Shown here one piece after another: positions 46,780 to 55,119 of a stretch of DNA of 64,000 bases. How positions within the stretch are numbered: position 1 is the first letter of the stretch; every line of letters starts with the position of its first letter. Origin of the DNA: Marinifilaceae bacterium (GTDB lineage Bacteria; Bacteroidota; Bacteroidia; Bacteroidales; Marinifilaceae); contig JAFGYE010000097.1 of NCBI GenBank assembly GCA_016936255.1, forward strand, positions 1-64,000, given 5' to 3'. The notes under the pieces were generated by a model that was not told where the DNA came from, did no database searches, and saw only the letters and a program-made list of their open reading frames with translations. Made by a program: the position numbers and the translations under genes.

Positions 46780-47859
46780 CTAAAAACTAACCAAGGTTAT
46801 TCCAACTGTAAAAGGTACTAGTTCCGGGCCCTTATTATTTTCAAATAAATTGGTTAAACCATAGGTAGCAAAAAAGTTTAGCGAACGATAGCCAATGCGG
46901 GCATGAGCTGCGTACCGCAGGGTATTTAGGTTGAAATCGTCGTGATCTTTATCTTTGTGCATGTTCCCGTTCGTTTTGTATTTCACTTTTGTATGAGAAC
47001 CAATTCGTAAACCACCCACTACTCCGGCAGACATATGAACCCTTCGGGATTTATACTTAACCGGAATTTGAAATTCCAACAGCAAAGGCACTGTTAGGTA
47101 CAAACTGGTTAATTTGCTTTTTTTAATGTTCCAGTCAGAATCAAAATAAATTGGTTGAATCCTACCAGAATCATCATTTGCCAGCGTAATATCTTGATCG
47201 AAACGATAATTATTCCATTCCAGCCCCATTCCAGTTACTACACCAATGGTGTTTCTTTCCTTTTGCAAGCTAATATCATACTGAAGAAAATTTAAGTTGA
47301 CAGCAAGTGATTTGGCCATATCTAAATCCATAAAATCCTTCTGATCATTAGAATAATCATTATAATATTCATCAGCAAAACCATTTATGCCTACTTCAAA
47401 ACCTGCCCAATGTCCTCGAAAACCTTTCTCCTCTTCCATAAAAAACTTATCCTGCTTGGGATCCCAAGGATTTACCTTCTGAATTCGAATTCTGGTTCCG
47501 TGCCAGCCGTCAATAATATTGATCTGCTTTCCGCCAAGTCTTATTTTTGTAGTGTCCCTGTCTTCTTCAAAACCTACTTTGCCAATTTTCCCAATTTTAG
47601 CTTTAATCCCTTTATCATCCTCAACAACCTTTACCAAATCTTTTTCGAGAAATTTAACTTTTGTCGTGTCTGCCTTTGCTTCCCATGATTGAGCTTTAAC
47701 AGTTTCTTTTCTCTCTGGTTTCGTTTTCTTGTCCGACCATGAATCTTCAATTAAAATCTTCTTTTTAATTGTATCTGTTTTTAAAGTATCAACAACTTCC
47801 TGGGCGTTGCTTCCAAATACAAGCACAAAAGCCATGCATAGTAAAAATATTTTTTTCAT
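46780..47859 (-). CDS. PorT-like outer membrane beta-barrel protein
   Basis: A 359-residue exported protein: signal peptide MKKIFLLCMAFVLVFGSNAQ, a charged Lys/Asp-rich periplasmic region (about 25-150), then a barrel domain from FRGHWAGFEVGINGFADEYY to the end. Alternating aromatic strands include LTSLYLTVPLLLEFQIPVKY and LRYAAHARIGYRSLNFFATY; the end PFTVGITLVSF has the terminal aromatic expected of an outer membrane protein. It matches the outer-membrane-beta-barrel (PorT/OMP_b-brl_2) family in general layout. It may be an effector target of the ECF sigma factor unit just upstream, which is inference. Confidence 0.75.
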   Translation of the reverse strand: MKKIFLLCMAFVLVFGSNAQEVVDTLKTDTIKKKILIEDSWSDKKTKPERKETVKAQSWEAKADTTKVKFLEKDLVKVVEDDKGIKAKIGKIGKVGFEEDRDTTKIRLGGKQINIIDGWHGTRIRIQKVNPWDPKQDKFFMEEEKGFRGHWAGFEVGINGFADEYYNDYSNDQKDFMDLDMAKSLAVNLNFLQYDISLQKERNTIGVVTGMGLEWNNYRFDQDITLANDDSGRIQPIYFDSDWNIKKSKLTSLYLTVPLLLEFQIPVKYKSRRVHMSAGVVGGLRIGSHTKVKYKTNGNMHKDKDHDDFNLNTLRYAAHARIGYRSLNFFATYGLTNLFENNKGPELVPFTVGITLVSF

Positions 47860-48015
47860 CAGTTTATAATTTTCTTGTTACTATCAAATGGAACTTACCA
47901 TTTGTAAATAATCATACATGTGGAGTTAATGATGATTTACTCATGGACGTTTCATAACGGTATATTTATGTTATTTCTAAGGGTAAGACGAAATGGTGGA
48001 TGAATAGTTACAGGG

Positions 48016-49074
48016 CTATTTAATTGTTTTTGAAAAACCGATGCCTGTAGTATTAAAATCTAATCGTGTCTTCTCTGTAGCAGAGTCATACTTCTTCTCC
48101 AACTGAACATTTTTCCCTGCAATTTCGCCCAATTTATCAACGCCATATTTCGCAATAGCATACAAAACAGAACTTTGAGCTTTCTTTTCGGGCACACTCG
48201 ATTTCCATGACATTCCCAATTGTGCAAGTCCGTTATTTTGAGTGCTGATTTCAGTATTCTCTTCTTTGGGAATATCCAGTTCTATCTTTGGATCTGCAGA
48301 ATTGGCTAATGCAATGAGTTCTGCATCAGCAGAAAGCACCACAGGTTCAACTCGCTTAAACACCTCTTCTATATTTTCAACTTGTTTTTCATCTCCCTGA
48401 CTATCTGTTGTCTGCGCTTGTCCTTTTTCAACAGAATATTTCTTCTCTGGCTTCACAATCTCTTGTTTGGGAGTTGCAATAGCCTCAACATCAATTGCCT
48501 TTTCAGTTTTATTTGTCTCCTTACTTTCCGTAATTGCAGTTTCTACCTTAGCCGTAATTTTCTCTTCATTTGATTGATTGCCTTCAAATTGATACAAAAT
48601 ACTCCAAAGTGAAAAAAGCAGAACAATTGAGGCAGCAACTCCAACTCTTGAAGAATAACGCCAGTAAGCAACTTTTCGGGAACTTCTTTTCAGCTTTTCC
48701 TTATCGGTAAAAACAAGACTATTATCAGCGTGTAAAATCGTTTTTTGATAAATCTGATTCTCTTTTTGAAAGTACTTGTTCTTGTCTAAAAAAGTATCAA
48801 ATGCAATTTCATTCTCAACCGATAAGTCTCCTTCCAAGCGGGCAATACAGAAATCATCAAAACTTTCGCGAAAAGGAATTTCTTTTAAAGGTTTCAAATC
48901 AATTTCAATGCAGTCTTTAGTAAAAACAGGACACTCCATCTCCTCCAATTCCAGTTTTAGATCTGGATTTTTGGTTAGAAAATCTTCCAAAGCGATACTC
49001 TGAAGGGAACTTAACGTTCCTTCCAGATAATCAAGGAAGAATTCCTCGTAATTGTATCGGGTTATTTCCTTCAT
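48016..49074 (-). CDS. Membrane anti-sigma factor with duplicated N-terminal domain
   Basis: A 352-residue protein that follows an ECF sigma gene by 10 bp. Its N-terminal cytoplasmic part has two similar units: NYEEFFLDYLEGTLSSLQSI-ALEDFLTKNPDL (about 8-36) and SFDDFCIARLEGDLSVENEI-AFDTFLDKNKYF (about 70-100). They resemble anti-sigma zinc-finger-like domains without the zinc ligands. A TM helix follows near 150-165 (VGVAASIVLLFSLWSILY), then a Glu/Lys/Thr-rich periplasmic linker and a C-terminal domain. It probably holds the sigma factor at the membrane until released. Confidence 0.75.
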   Translation of the reverse strand: MKEITRYNYEEFFLDYLEGTLSSLQSIALEDFLTKNPDLKLELEEMECPVFTKDCIEIDLKPLKEIPFRESFDDFCIARLEGDLSVENEIAFDTFLDKNKYFQKENQIYQKTILHADNSLVFTDKEKLKRSSRKVAYWRYSSRVGVAASIVLLFSLWSILYQFEGNQSNEEKITAKVETAITESKETNKTEKAIDVEAIATPKQEIVKPEKKYSVEKGQAQTTDSQGDEKQVENIEEVFKRVEPVVLSADAELIALANSADPKIELDIPKEENTEISTQNNGLAQLGMSWKSSVPEKKAQSSVLYAIAKYGVDKLGEIAGKNVQLEKKYDSATEKTRLDFNTTGIGFSKTIK

Positions 49075-49084
49075 TTCCTGATTC

Positions 49085-49582
49085 TTATACTATTGATTCA
49101 ATACTGCCGATGTAATTTTTCAAATGCATTCTTGCCCGGTAAATATAAACTTTCACCTGCGACTCAGTTAAATCTGTAATTTTTGCAATCTCAGTGTAAG
49201 AGTATCCTTCGTAGTCACGCAATAAAATTACCGATCGCTGAACATCCGATAATCTTTTCAAGGCATCATCAAGAATCTCACTTAAATCTGAATAATGCTC
49301 TGAATGGGAATAATCCCGAACATCCACATTTTCAAAATCTTCTTTCCTTTTCTCTCGTCGAATCAAATCAATCATAGTATGATACGCCGTTGTGTACAAA
49401 TAAGATTTTACTTTCAGATAATTCACATTCTCAACATTCCGCCATAGTTTCTCAAAACTATCCTGCACAATATCCCTCGCTTTATCCTCATCTCTAATGT
49501 TTTTGAGAATAAAGCGATACATTCCATCAGCATGCTGATCAGCGCATATATTGTATTCGTCCAGGTTCATATTTGGTGGCAA
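49085..49582 (-). CDS. ECF sigma-70 factor
   Basis: A 165-residue extracytoplasmic-function sigma factor. Region 2: ARDIVQDSFEKLWRNVENVN with the DIVQD core. Region 4: LSDVQRSVILLRDYEGYSYT and EIAKITDLTESQVKVYIYRA, a clear helix-turn-helix. It directs RNA polymerase to a regulon that should include the anti-sigma gene and perhaps the outer membrane protein downstream. The anti-sigma gene starts 10 bp after the stop, an autoregulated pair. No specific promoter was identified. Confidence 0.93.
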   Translation of the reverse strand: MPPNMNLDEYNICADQHADGMYRFILKNIRDEDKARDIVQDSFEKLWRNVENVNYLKVKSYLYTTAYHTMIDLIRREKRKEDFENVDVRDYSHSEHYSDLSEILDDALKRLSDVQRSVILLRDYEGYSYTEIAKITDLTESQVKVYIYRARMHLKNYIGSIESIV

Positions 49583-49743
49583 TCAAATGTATGACGCATA
49601 CACCCAAATTAAAGTTACAGCCATTTTTTTATTATCTTCGATTTCCGAAACCATTTTACTCTAAATCTACAAGTCAAAATTCTTCTCCGGAGATTTAAAA
49701 ATCCGATTCATAATGAATTACTAAAATTAAATTATCAATTGAT

Positions 49744-50556
49744 ATGAGAAAAATATTTTTTGCTTTAGCTGCATTTTCCATTCTAGTTTCGTCTTGTTCC
49801 AAACCTCAGGATTCAAAAACACAAGAAAACAATCCAAATGAGCATTTAGTAATGGCTACCCTTTGGTTTCAAAGAGCTTCGGAGTGCAGAGCCTTATATT
49901 ATCAGGCATTTAATATGGCTAAACTTTCGTTGGATAATCAATTATTAACCAAGAGTGATAATACAAAACCCAAAGCTGTTGTTGTTGATATTGATGAAAC
50001 AGTTTTAGACAACAGTCCTTTCGAAACCAATTCGATCCGCAGTGGCAAAGCATTTACAAGCGAAGCCTGGAAAGAATGGACGGATATGGCAAAAGCTTCA
50101 GCTACACCTGGCTCTTTGGAGTTTTTAAAATATGCAGAATCAAAAGGCGTTGAAACATTTTATATATCCAACCGTGACACTTCGGCTTTGGCTAAAACCA
50201 TCGAGAACCTTAATGAGTTAGGATTTCCCTTTGCGGATGAAAGACATGTGTTACTAAAAACAAAAACAAGTATAAAAACAGCGCGAAGAAACAAAGTACT
50301 GGAAACTCATGATATCTTAATTCTTGCCGGTGATAATTTAGGCGATTTTGATGAATTTTTGGAAGACAGATCAGCTGAATTTGGATTTTCGAAAGTAGAT
50401 AAAATGCAAGCTGAATTTGGACAGCGATTCATAATTCTTCCCAACCCAATGTATGGTTCATGGGAAAAAGAAGTGCTGAAAAGTGAGCGAAAATTAGATG
50501 AATTTGAAAAAGAAAATCTGCGCAAAAAACAATTAATAGGTTACGAAGAACTGTAA
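49744..50556 (+). CDS. Outer membrane lipoprotein e(P4)-type acid phosphatase / 5'-nucleotidase
   Basis: A 270-residue class C acid phosphatase. The lipobox is LVSSC with Cys18, so it is a lipoprotein. The HAD motif is VVVDIDETVLDNSP with nucleophile Asp82 and Asp84; TFYISNRDT is the second motif, and ILILAGDNLGDF is the metal-binding fourth. Relatives hydrolyse nucleotide monophosphates (and NMN) in the periplasm so that nucleosides can be taken up. Gene length and motif order are normal. Terminated by a hairpin at 50565. Confidence 0.93.
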   Translation: MRKIFFALAAFSILVSSCSKPQDSKTQENNPNEHLVMATLWFQRASECRALYYQAFNMAKLSLDNQLLTKSDNTKPKAVVVDIDETVLDNSPFETNSIRSGKAFTSEAWKEWTDMAKASATPGSLEFLKYAESKGVETFYISNRDTSALAKTIENLNELGFPFADERHVLLKTKTSIKTARRNKVLETHDILILAGDNLGDFDEFLEDRSAEFGFSKVDKMQAEFGQRFIILPNPMYGSWEKEVLKSERKLDEFEKENLRKKQLIGYEEL

Positions 50557-50564
50557 ATGAAATA

Positions 50565-50596
50565 AAAGCCCGGTAAAATTTCGGGCTTTCTTTTTG
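50565..50596 (+). terminator. Terminator of the e(P4)-type phosphatase gene
   Basis: AAAGCCCG and CGGGCTTT form an 8-bp stem with loop GTAAAATTT, followed by CTTTTTG. Confidence 0.88.
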
Positions 50597-50667
50597 TCCG
50601 GAAATATATCTCCACGAAAAATAAAATTACCTTTGTACAAATCAATCCAATAAGTTCCTGATATAGT

Positions 50668-51570
50668 ATGGCGCAAAACAATTCACACCTTTTACCTGTG
50701 AACAAGATTCCCTTAAATAATTCATTGATCCAATCAGGCAATGAATTAAAGGATTCCAGTATTTTTCTTCCCGCGCAGCAAGTATCAGCAACAGATTCTG
50801 TTTCCGCTTTTAATCCAATAATCGGAATCCCAATAGATTCTTTACAAATTTCAGATAGCATCCCAATAACTGAAAAAAATTCTACGATACAAATAATACG
50901 TGAGAAAGGAATTCAAATTGCTTCTCATAACAGTGACTGGATGGTTGGTGTACTTTTATTTGCATTGATTTTAATGGCAATCGTAAGATTTTCGTATAGT
51001 AAATTCCTGCTTCGGGTATTCGATTCAACAATCAACTACCAAACCTCTTCCAACCTTTTGCTGGAAAAAAATATGAGAAACCTAAGAGGTTCTATTTTCT
51101 TAAACCTCCTTTTTTATGTGAATTTCACCTTATTTATTGTACAATATTTTGTTTACATTCTCTCACTTAACCATGAGCACAACAATATTGTTTTTTTTCT
51201 CTATTGTTTTATCGGATTAGTGGGTTTATACAACACAAAATTCATCTTCATTAGATTTATTGGATATATTTTTAACGGAATCAAGGAGAGTAAAGAATAT
51301 TTACACACAATATTTATTTACAATAAAAATTTAGGAGTAATCCTCTTGCCCATCACTATTAGTGCACCATTTATAGCACAGCACTCTATACCAATGCTAT
51401 TAAATTCGGGCTTGATTTTAACTCTGATTTTTTATGTATTCCGACTATCAAGAGGTTTAAAAATATTATTTCGCCAACATGTGTCAATATTTTATATGAT
51501 TTTGTACCTTTGTGCACTGGAAATTTTGCCCTTGCTAATGATTTACAAACTGTTGTATTTATTAGTATAG
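50668..51570 (+). CDS. DUF4271 membrane protein
   Basis: A 300-residue protein with a disordered N-terminal part of about 85 residues and, from about residue 90 (WMVGVLLFALILMAIVRFSY) on, seven TM helices. In Bacteroidota, DUF4271 proteins lie directly before hemD, as here (37 bp). Sequence features such as RFIGYIFNGIKESKEYLHTI and FYMILYLCALEILPLLMIY match the family as I remember it. Function unknown. A -7-like TACCTTTG lies at 50628-50635. Confidence 0.8.
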   Translation: MAQNNSHLLPVNKIPLNNSLIQSGNELKDSSIFLPAQQVSATDSVSAFNPIIGIPIDSLQISDSIPITEKNSTIQIIREKGIQIASHNSDWMVGVLLFALILMAIVRFSYSKFLLRVFDSTINYQTSSNLLLEKNMRNLRGSIFLNLLFYVNFTLFIVQYFVYILSLNHEHNNIVFFLYCFIGLVGLYNTKFIFIRFIGYIFNGIKESKEYLHTIFIYNKNLGVILLPITISAPFIAQHSIPMLLNSGLILTLIFYVFRLSRGLKILFRQHVSIFYMILYLCALEILPLLMIYKLLYLLV

Positions 51571-51606
51571 GTCGGTTAACAAATTGTCGAACTAAACTCT
51601 ACTATT

Positions 51607-52359
51607 TTGAAAATCAAGACGATCCTGGTTTCACAACCAAAACCACAAACTGAAAAGTCCCCGTATTTTGATTTGGCCGAAAAATATAATTTAAAAATTG
51701 ATTTTCGACCTTTTATTCAAGTTGAAGGGATTTCAGCCAAGGAGTTTAGACAAGAAAGAATCAATGTATTGGATCACACTGCTGTAATATTTACTAGTCG
51801 TACAGCAATTGATCATTTCTTTAGAATTTGTCAAGAACTTAGAATTACTGTACCCGATGAGATGAAGTACTTCTGTATCTCAGAATCAACGGCTTTCTAT
51901 CTTCAAAAATACATTGTTTACCGCAAAAGAAAAATCTTTTTCGGAGAAAAGCGATTTGAAGATTTAATGGAAATTATTTTGAAACACAAAGGAGAAACGT
52001 TTTTAGTTCCTCTTTCGGACATTCACAAACAATCCATTCCTGAATTACTTACTAAAAGCAAAATAAAATATTCCAAAGCTATTCTTTACCGAACCGTAAG
52101 CAGTGACTTGTCGGATTTAGCTGATGTGAATTATGATGTATTGGCCTTTTTCAGTCCTTCAGGAATTGCATCTTTACTTCAAAATTTTCCTGATTTTAAA
52201 CAAAACAATACACTTATAGCTGCATTTGGACCTTCTACATCCGATGCTGTTACATCAAATAACCTAAGACTTGATATTCAAGCTCCTATGCCACAAGCTC
52301 CATCTATGACAATGGCTCTTGATCAATTCATTAAAAAATTTAATAAGGATAATAAATAG
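51607..52359 (+). CDS. hemD: Uroporphyrinogen-III synthase (HemD)
   Basis: A 250-residue HemD. It begins with the typical VSQPKPQTEKSPYFDLAEKY motif; FTSRTAIDHFF and FFSPSGIASLLQNFPDF are the conserved segments, and AAFGPSTSDAV forms the end of the fold. It closes the hydroxymethylbilane ring in haem and sirohaem synthesis. The start is TTG at 51607, because no ATG lies before the conserved VSQPKP motif in frame. It follows DUF4271 by 36 bp and ends before a terminator. Confidence 0.88.
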   Translation: MKIKTILVSQPKPQTEKSPYFDLAEKYNLKIDFRPFIQVEGISAKEFRQERINVLDHTAVIFTSRTAIDHFFRICQELRITVPDEMKYFCISESTAFYLQKYIVYRKRKIFFGEKRFEDLMEIILKHKGETFLVPLSDIHKQSIPELLTKSKIKYSKAILYRTVSSDLSDLADVNYDVLAFFSPSGIASLLQNFPDFKQNNTLIAAFGPSTSDAVTSNNLRLDIQAPMPQAPSMTMALDQFIKKFNKDNK

Positions 52360-52388
52360 ATATTATCTGTGAAAATCCAATCAAACAA

Positions 52389-52412
52389 AAAAGGGGAATA
52401 ATTTCCCCTTTT
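52389..52412 (+). terminator. Terminator of hemD
   Basis: AAAAGGGGAA and TTCCCCTTTT form a 10-bp stem around a 4-nt loop, followed by TTGTTG. It separates hemD from rnpA. Confidence 0.85.
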
Positions 52413-52431
52413 GTTGTAAATTATAGTAGAT

Positions 52432-52869
52432 ATGAATCGCTTCACATTTAAAAAGGCGGAAAGACTGACACATAAAATCCTTATCGGAAAACTTTTTTCT
52501 GAAGGAAAAGGATTTATTTGTTACCCTTTTCGTATTGTATGGAAAGAGGCGAAACTTAATTCTGAATTTCCGGCACAGGTAGCCATAACAGTATCTAAAC
52601 GGAGTTTTAAAAAGGCAGTGACACGAAATTTACTAAAAAGAAGAATTCGTGAAATTTACCGTCTTAATAAAGGAGAACTTTATCGGGAACTTGAATCGAT
52701 TAATGTAAACATTGCTTTTATGCTTGTTTATTTACCTAAAACAATACTTACAACTTCCGAAATGGAAGACAAGTTGATAAAAGCTCTTAAAAGATTACCC
52801 AAAGAATATGAAAAGCATTCTCAACTTTCTGAAAAAAGTGATTCTGTTCATCATGATACTTCCGATTAG
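52432..52869 (+). CDS. rnpA: Ribonuclease P protein component
   Basis: A 145-residue RNase P protein. [20 protein letters not shown] starts it, and [26 protein letters not shown] contains the conserved RNR-like motif (KRAVTRNRIKRRIREA in other species). It helps the catalytic RNA trim the 5' leader of tRNA precursors. The last 62 bp overlap yidD, as often in bacteria. The usual partner rpmH is not upstream here; hemD is. Confidence 0.95.
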   Translation: MNRFTFKKAERLTHKILIGKLFSEGKGFICYPFRIVWKEAKLNSEFPAQVAITVSKRSFKKAVTRNLLKRRIREIYRLNKGELYRELESINVNIAFMLVYLPKTILTTSEMEDKLIKALKRLPKEYEKHSQLSEKSDSVHHDTSD

Positions 52870-53050
52870 GTTTTATCAATACGCAATTTCACCCCTTACC
52901 CCTTCTGCCTGCAGGTATCATCCAACCTGTTCAACTTATGCCATTCAGGCTCTTAAAAAACACGGACCTATTAAAGGCACTTACCTTGCTGTAAAAAGAA
53001 TACTTTCATGCAACCCTTGGGGCGGACACGGTCACGATCCTGTCCCTTAG
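52808..53050 (+). CDS. yidD: Membrane protein insertion efficiency factor YidD
   Basis: An 80-residue YidD. The diagnostic [19 protein letters not shown] and [13 protein letters not shown] motifs are present, with one amphipathic/TM helix at the N-terminus ([17 protein letters not shown]). It supports insertion of inner membrane proteins by YidC. It overlaps rnpA by 62 bp in another frame. The start chosen at 52808 ([11 protein letters not shown]) gives the family's usual length. Confidence 0.95.
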   Translation: MKSILNFLKKVILFIMILPIRFYQYAISPLTPSACRYHPTCSTYAIQALKKHGPIKGTYLAVKRILSCNPWGGHGHDPVP

Positions 53051-53216
53051 GCAATATTTTTCAACAAGAAAAATAAATTCATGCAATCTATCCGGAATCA
53101 TTCTTAATAAAATTGTACGTACAGATCTTAGCACATCTTTTTTCCCTTTTCTCATGTAATTCAAGTACCGTTGGGTTAACAAATGTTAAAGTCGATTATT
53201 TTAAAAAGGGAATAAT

Positions 53217-53224
53217 TATATTTG
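53217..53224 (+). promoter_or_regulatory. Candidate -7 element for the CtpA-type protease gene
   Basis: TATATTTG fits TAnnTTTG and lies 114 bp before the start codon at 53338, in the 287-bp gap after yidD. The remainder of that gap shows nothing recognisable. Confidence 0.3.
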
Positions 53225-53337
53225 TTTTAACCTACATATTATTTTATTTTCTTCTAATTTGTAAATTCGTGCATTAGGGATAGCAAAAGCTAGGCTGCGG
53301 GGAGAGTTATTTTAAATATCAATTTAAACAAAAACAT

Positions 53338-55023
53338 ATGAAGCTTCGAAAAAAATCGGGAGCCATCTGGTTACTTGCTGTTTTGCTTTTTTGCAGTGCA
53401 GCTTTCTGGGGGTTTAACAGAGACGAGAGAAATTTTGAGATTAGCAAAAATTTAAACATTTACTATACTTTATTTAGAGAATTGAATCTATTTTATGTAG
53501 ATGAAATTGATCCGGGTGACTTGGTGAAAAAAAGTATGGACGCCATGCTAACCACTCTTGATCCTTACACAACCTACATTTCCGAATCAGAAATTGAAGA
53601 CTTTAAACTGATGACCACAGGCGAATATGCCGGTATTGGGTCATTAATCAGTAAACACAAGGATGAAGTAATTATTGCAGAACCTTACGAAGGATTTCCA
53701 GCTTTTAAGGCTGGTTTAAAAGCCGGTGATGTATTGCTTGAAATTAATGGAACATCGGTATCAAAAAAGAGTACTGATGATGTGAGCAACCTGTTAAAAG
53801 GACAACCCAATGTTCCTCTTACCATTAAAATAAAACGACCAGGTGCTGATAAAATAATGGAGAAGAAATTGGTGCGTGAAAACATTCAATTAAAATCAGT
53901 TCCCTACTACGGAATGGTTTCTGATTCAATTGGATATATACTTTTAAATCAATTCACAGATAAAGCTTCTGGTGAAATTAAAGCTGCTTTAAAAGAACTT
54001 AAAGAACAAAATGCAAAATCAATTGTTCTCGATTTGAGAGGTAATCCCGGAGGATTATTGGATCAGGCAATTGAAATTGTGAACCTGTTTGTAAACAAAG
54101 GAGAAGATATTGTTAGTACCAAAGGAAAAGTCTCACAGTGGGATAAATCGTACACAGCCACAAAAACACCTTTTGATGCCGAAATTCCAATTGCTGTTTT
54201 GGTAAACAGAGGATCGGCGTCGGCATCAGAAATTGTTTCAGGTGCAATTCAAGATCTCGACAGAGGTGTTGTAATCGGTGAAAGAACATTTGGTAAAGGA
54301 TTGGTTCAGACAACAAGAAATCTGACCTACAACGCCAAATTAAAAGTGACTACTGCGAAGTATTACATTCCTAGTGGAAGATGCATTCAGGCTCTTGATT
54401 ACAGCCACAGAAACGAAGATGGAAGCGTAGGGAAAATTGCTGATTCTCTAATTACAGAATTTCACACCAAAAATGGTCGTTCTGTTTTTGATGGTGGTGG
54501 TGTTCTTCCGGATTTAAAGATTGAATCGGAAAGATACAGCAGTTTAACCATTAACCTGATTCGTAACTTTATGGTTTTTGATTACGCAACTTTGTATGCA
54601 AATACCCATGATAAAATAGCAAGCTCGAAAGAATTTAAAATTTCGGATCAGGAGTTTGAAAAATTCTCTCAATACATTAAAGAACAGAAGTTTGTATACG
54701 AATCGGAAAGTACTGAAATTCTGGATGCTCTAAAAAAATCAGCAAAAGAAGAAAAATACTTTGACATCTCAACCAATGAGTTTGACGCTCTTACGGCAAA
54801 GTTAACTCCTAACCTAAATCGCGATTTAACACGATTTAAAGATGAAATCAGCGATTTGCTGGCACACGAAATTATTAAGAGATATTACTACCAAAATGGC
54901 GGTATTGAATACAGTTTAAAGGATGATAAAACTCTTTTAAAAGCCATTGAAGTTCTTGAAAATAAAACAGAATATTTAGGAATTTTAGATGGCAGTATCG
55001 GTTTGCATGCTTTAAATAAGTAG
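53338..55023 (+). CDS. C-terminal processing peptidase (S41 family, CtpA-type)
   Basis: A 561-residue tail-specific protease. A signal anchor lies at 9-26 (AIWLLAVLLFCSAAFWG). The PDZ domain is at about 90-180 (YAGIGSLISK, FPAFKAGLKAGDVLLEINGT). The catalytic serine is in NRGSASASEIVSGAIQD (about Ser295), and the Lys is in GERTFGKGLVQT (Lys320). LDLRGNPGGLLDQAI belongs to the S41 core. The C-terminal 150 residues are helical and typical for Bacteroidota homologues. It works in the periplasm on unfolded or C-terminally tagged substrates. Monocistronic. Confidence 0.94.
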   Translation: MKLRKKSGAIWLLAVLLFCSAAFWGFNRDERNFEISKNLNIYYTLFRELNLFYVDEIDPGDLVKKSMDAMLTTLDPYTTYISESEIEDFKLMTTGEYAGIGSLISKHKDEVIIAEPYEGFPAFKAGLKAGDVLLEINGTSVSKKSTDDVSNLLKGQPNVPLTIKIKRPGADKIMEKKLVRENIQLKSVPYYGMVSDSIGYILLNQFTDKASGEIKAALKELKEQNAKSIVLDLRGNPGGLLDQAIEIVNLFVNKGEDIVSTKGKVSQWDKSYTATKTPFDAEIPIAVLVNRGSASASEIVSGAIQDLDRGVVIGERTFGKGLVQTTRNLTYNAKLKVTTAKYYIPSGRCIQALDYSHRNEDGSVGKIADSLITEFHTKNGRSVFDGGGVLPDLKIESERYSSLTINLIRNFMVFDYATLYANTHDKIASSKEFKISDQEFEKFSQYIKEQKFVYESESTEILDALKKSAKEEKYFDISTNEFDALTAKLTPNLNRDLTRFKDEISDLLAHEIIKRYYYQNGGIEYSLKDDKTLLKAIEVLENKTEYLGILDGSIGLHALNK

Positions 55024-55063
55024 TAGCAATACGTTTAAAATTCACAATTAAATTGATATAAGT

Positions 55064-55097
55064 AAAGCTCATTCCTTCGCATGAAAGAATGAGCTTT
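55064..55097. terminator. Bidirectional terminator between the S41 protease gene and polA
   Basis: AAAGCTCATTC and GAATGAGCTTT are perfectly complementary around a 12-nt loop. Its flanks suit the plus-strand protease gene and the convergent polA gene. Confidence 0.8.
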
Positions 55098-55119
55098 TAA
55101 AATTTGTATTTATTGTGAA

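Noticed and set aside
48016-49074. Zinc-binding anti-sigma (ZAS) domain
   Set aside because: The HxxxCxxC ligands are absent from both N-terminal units.
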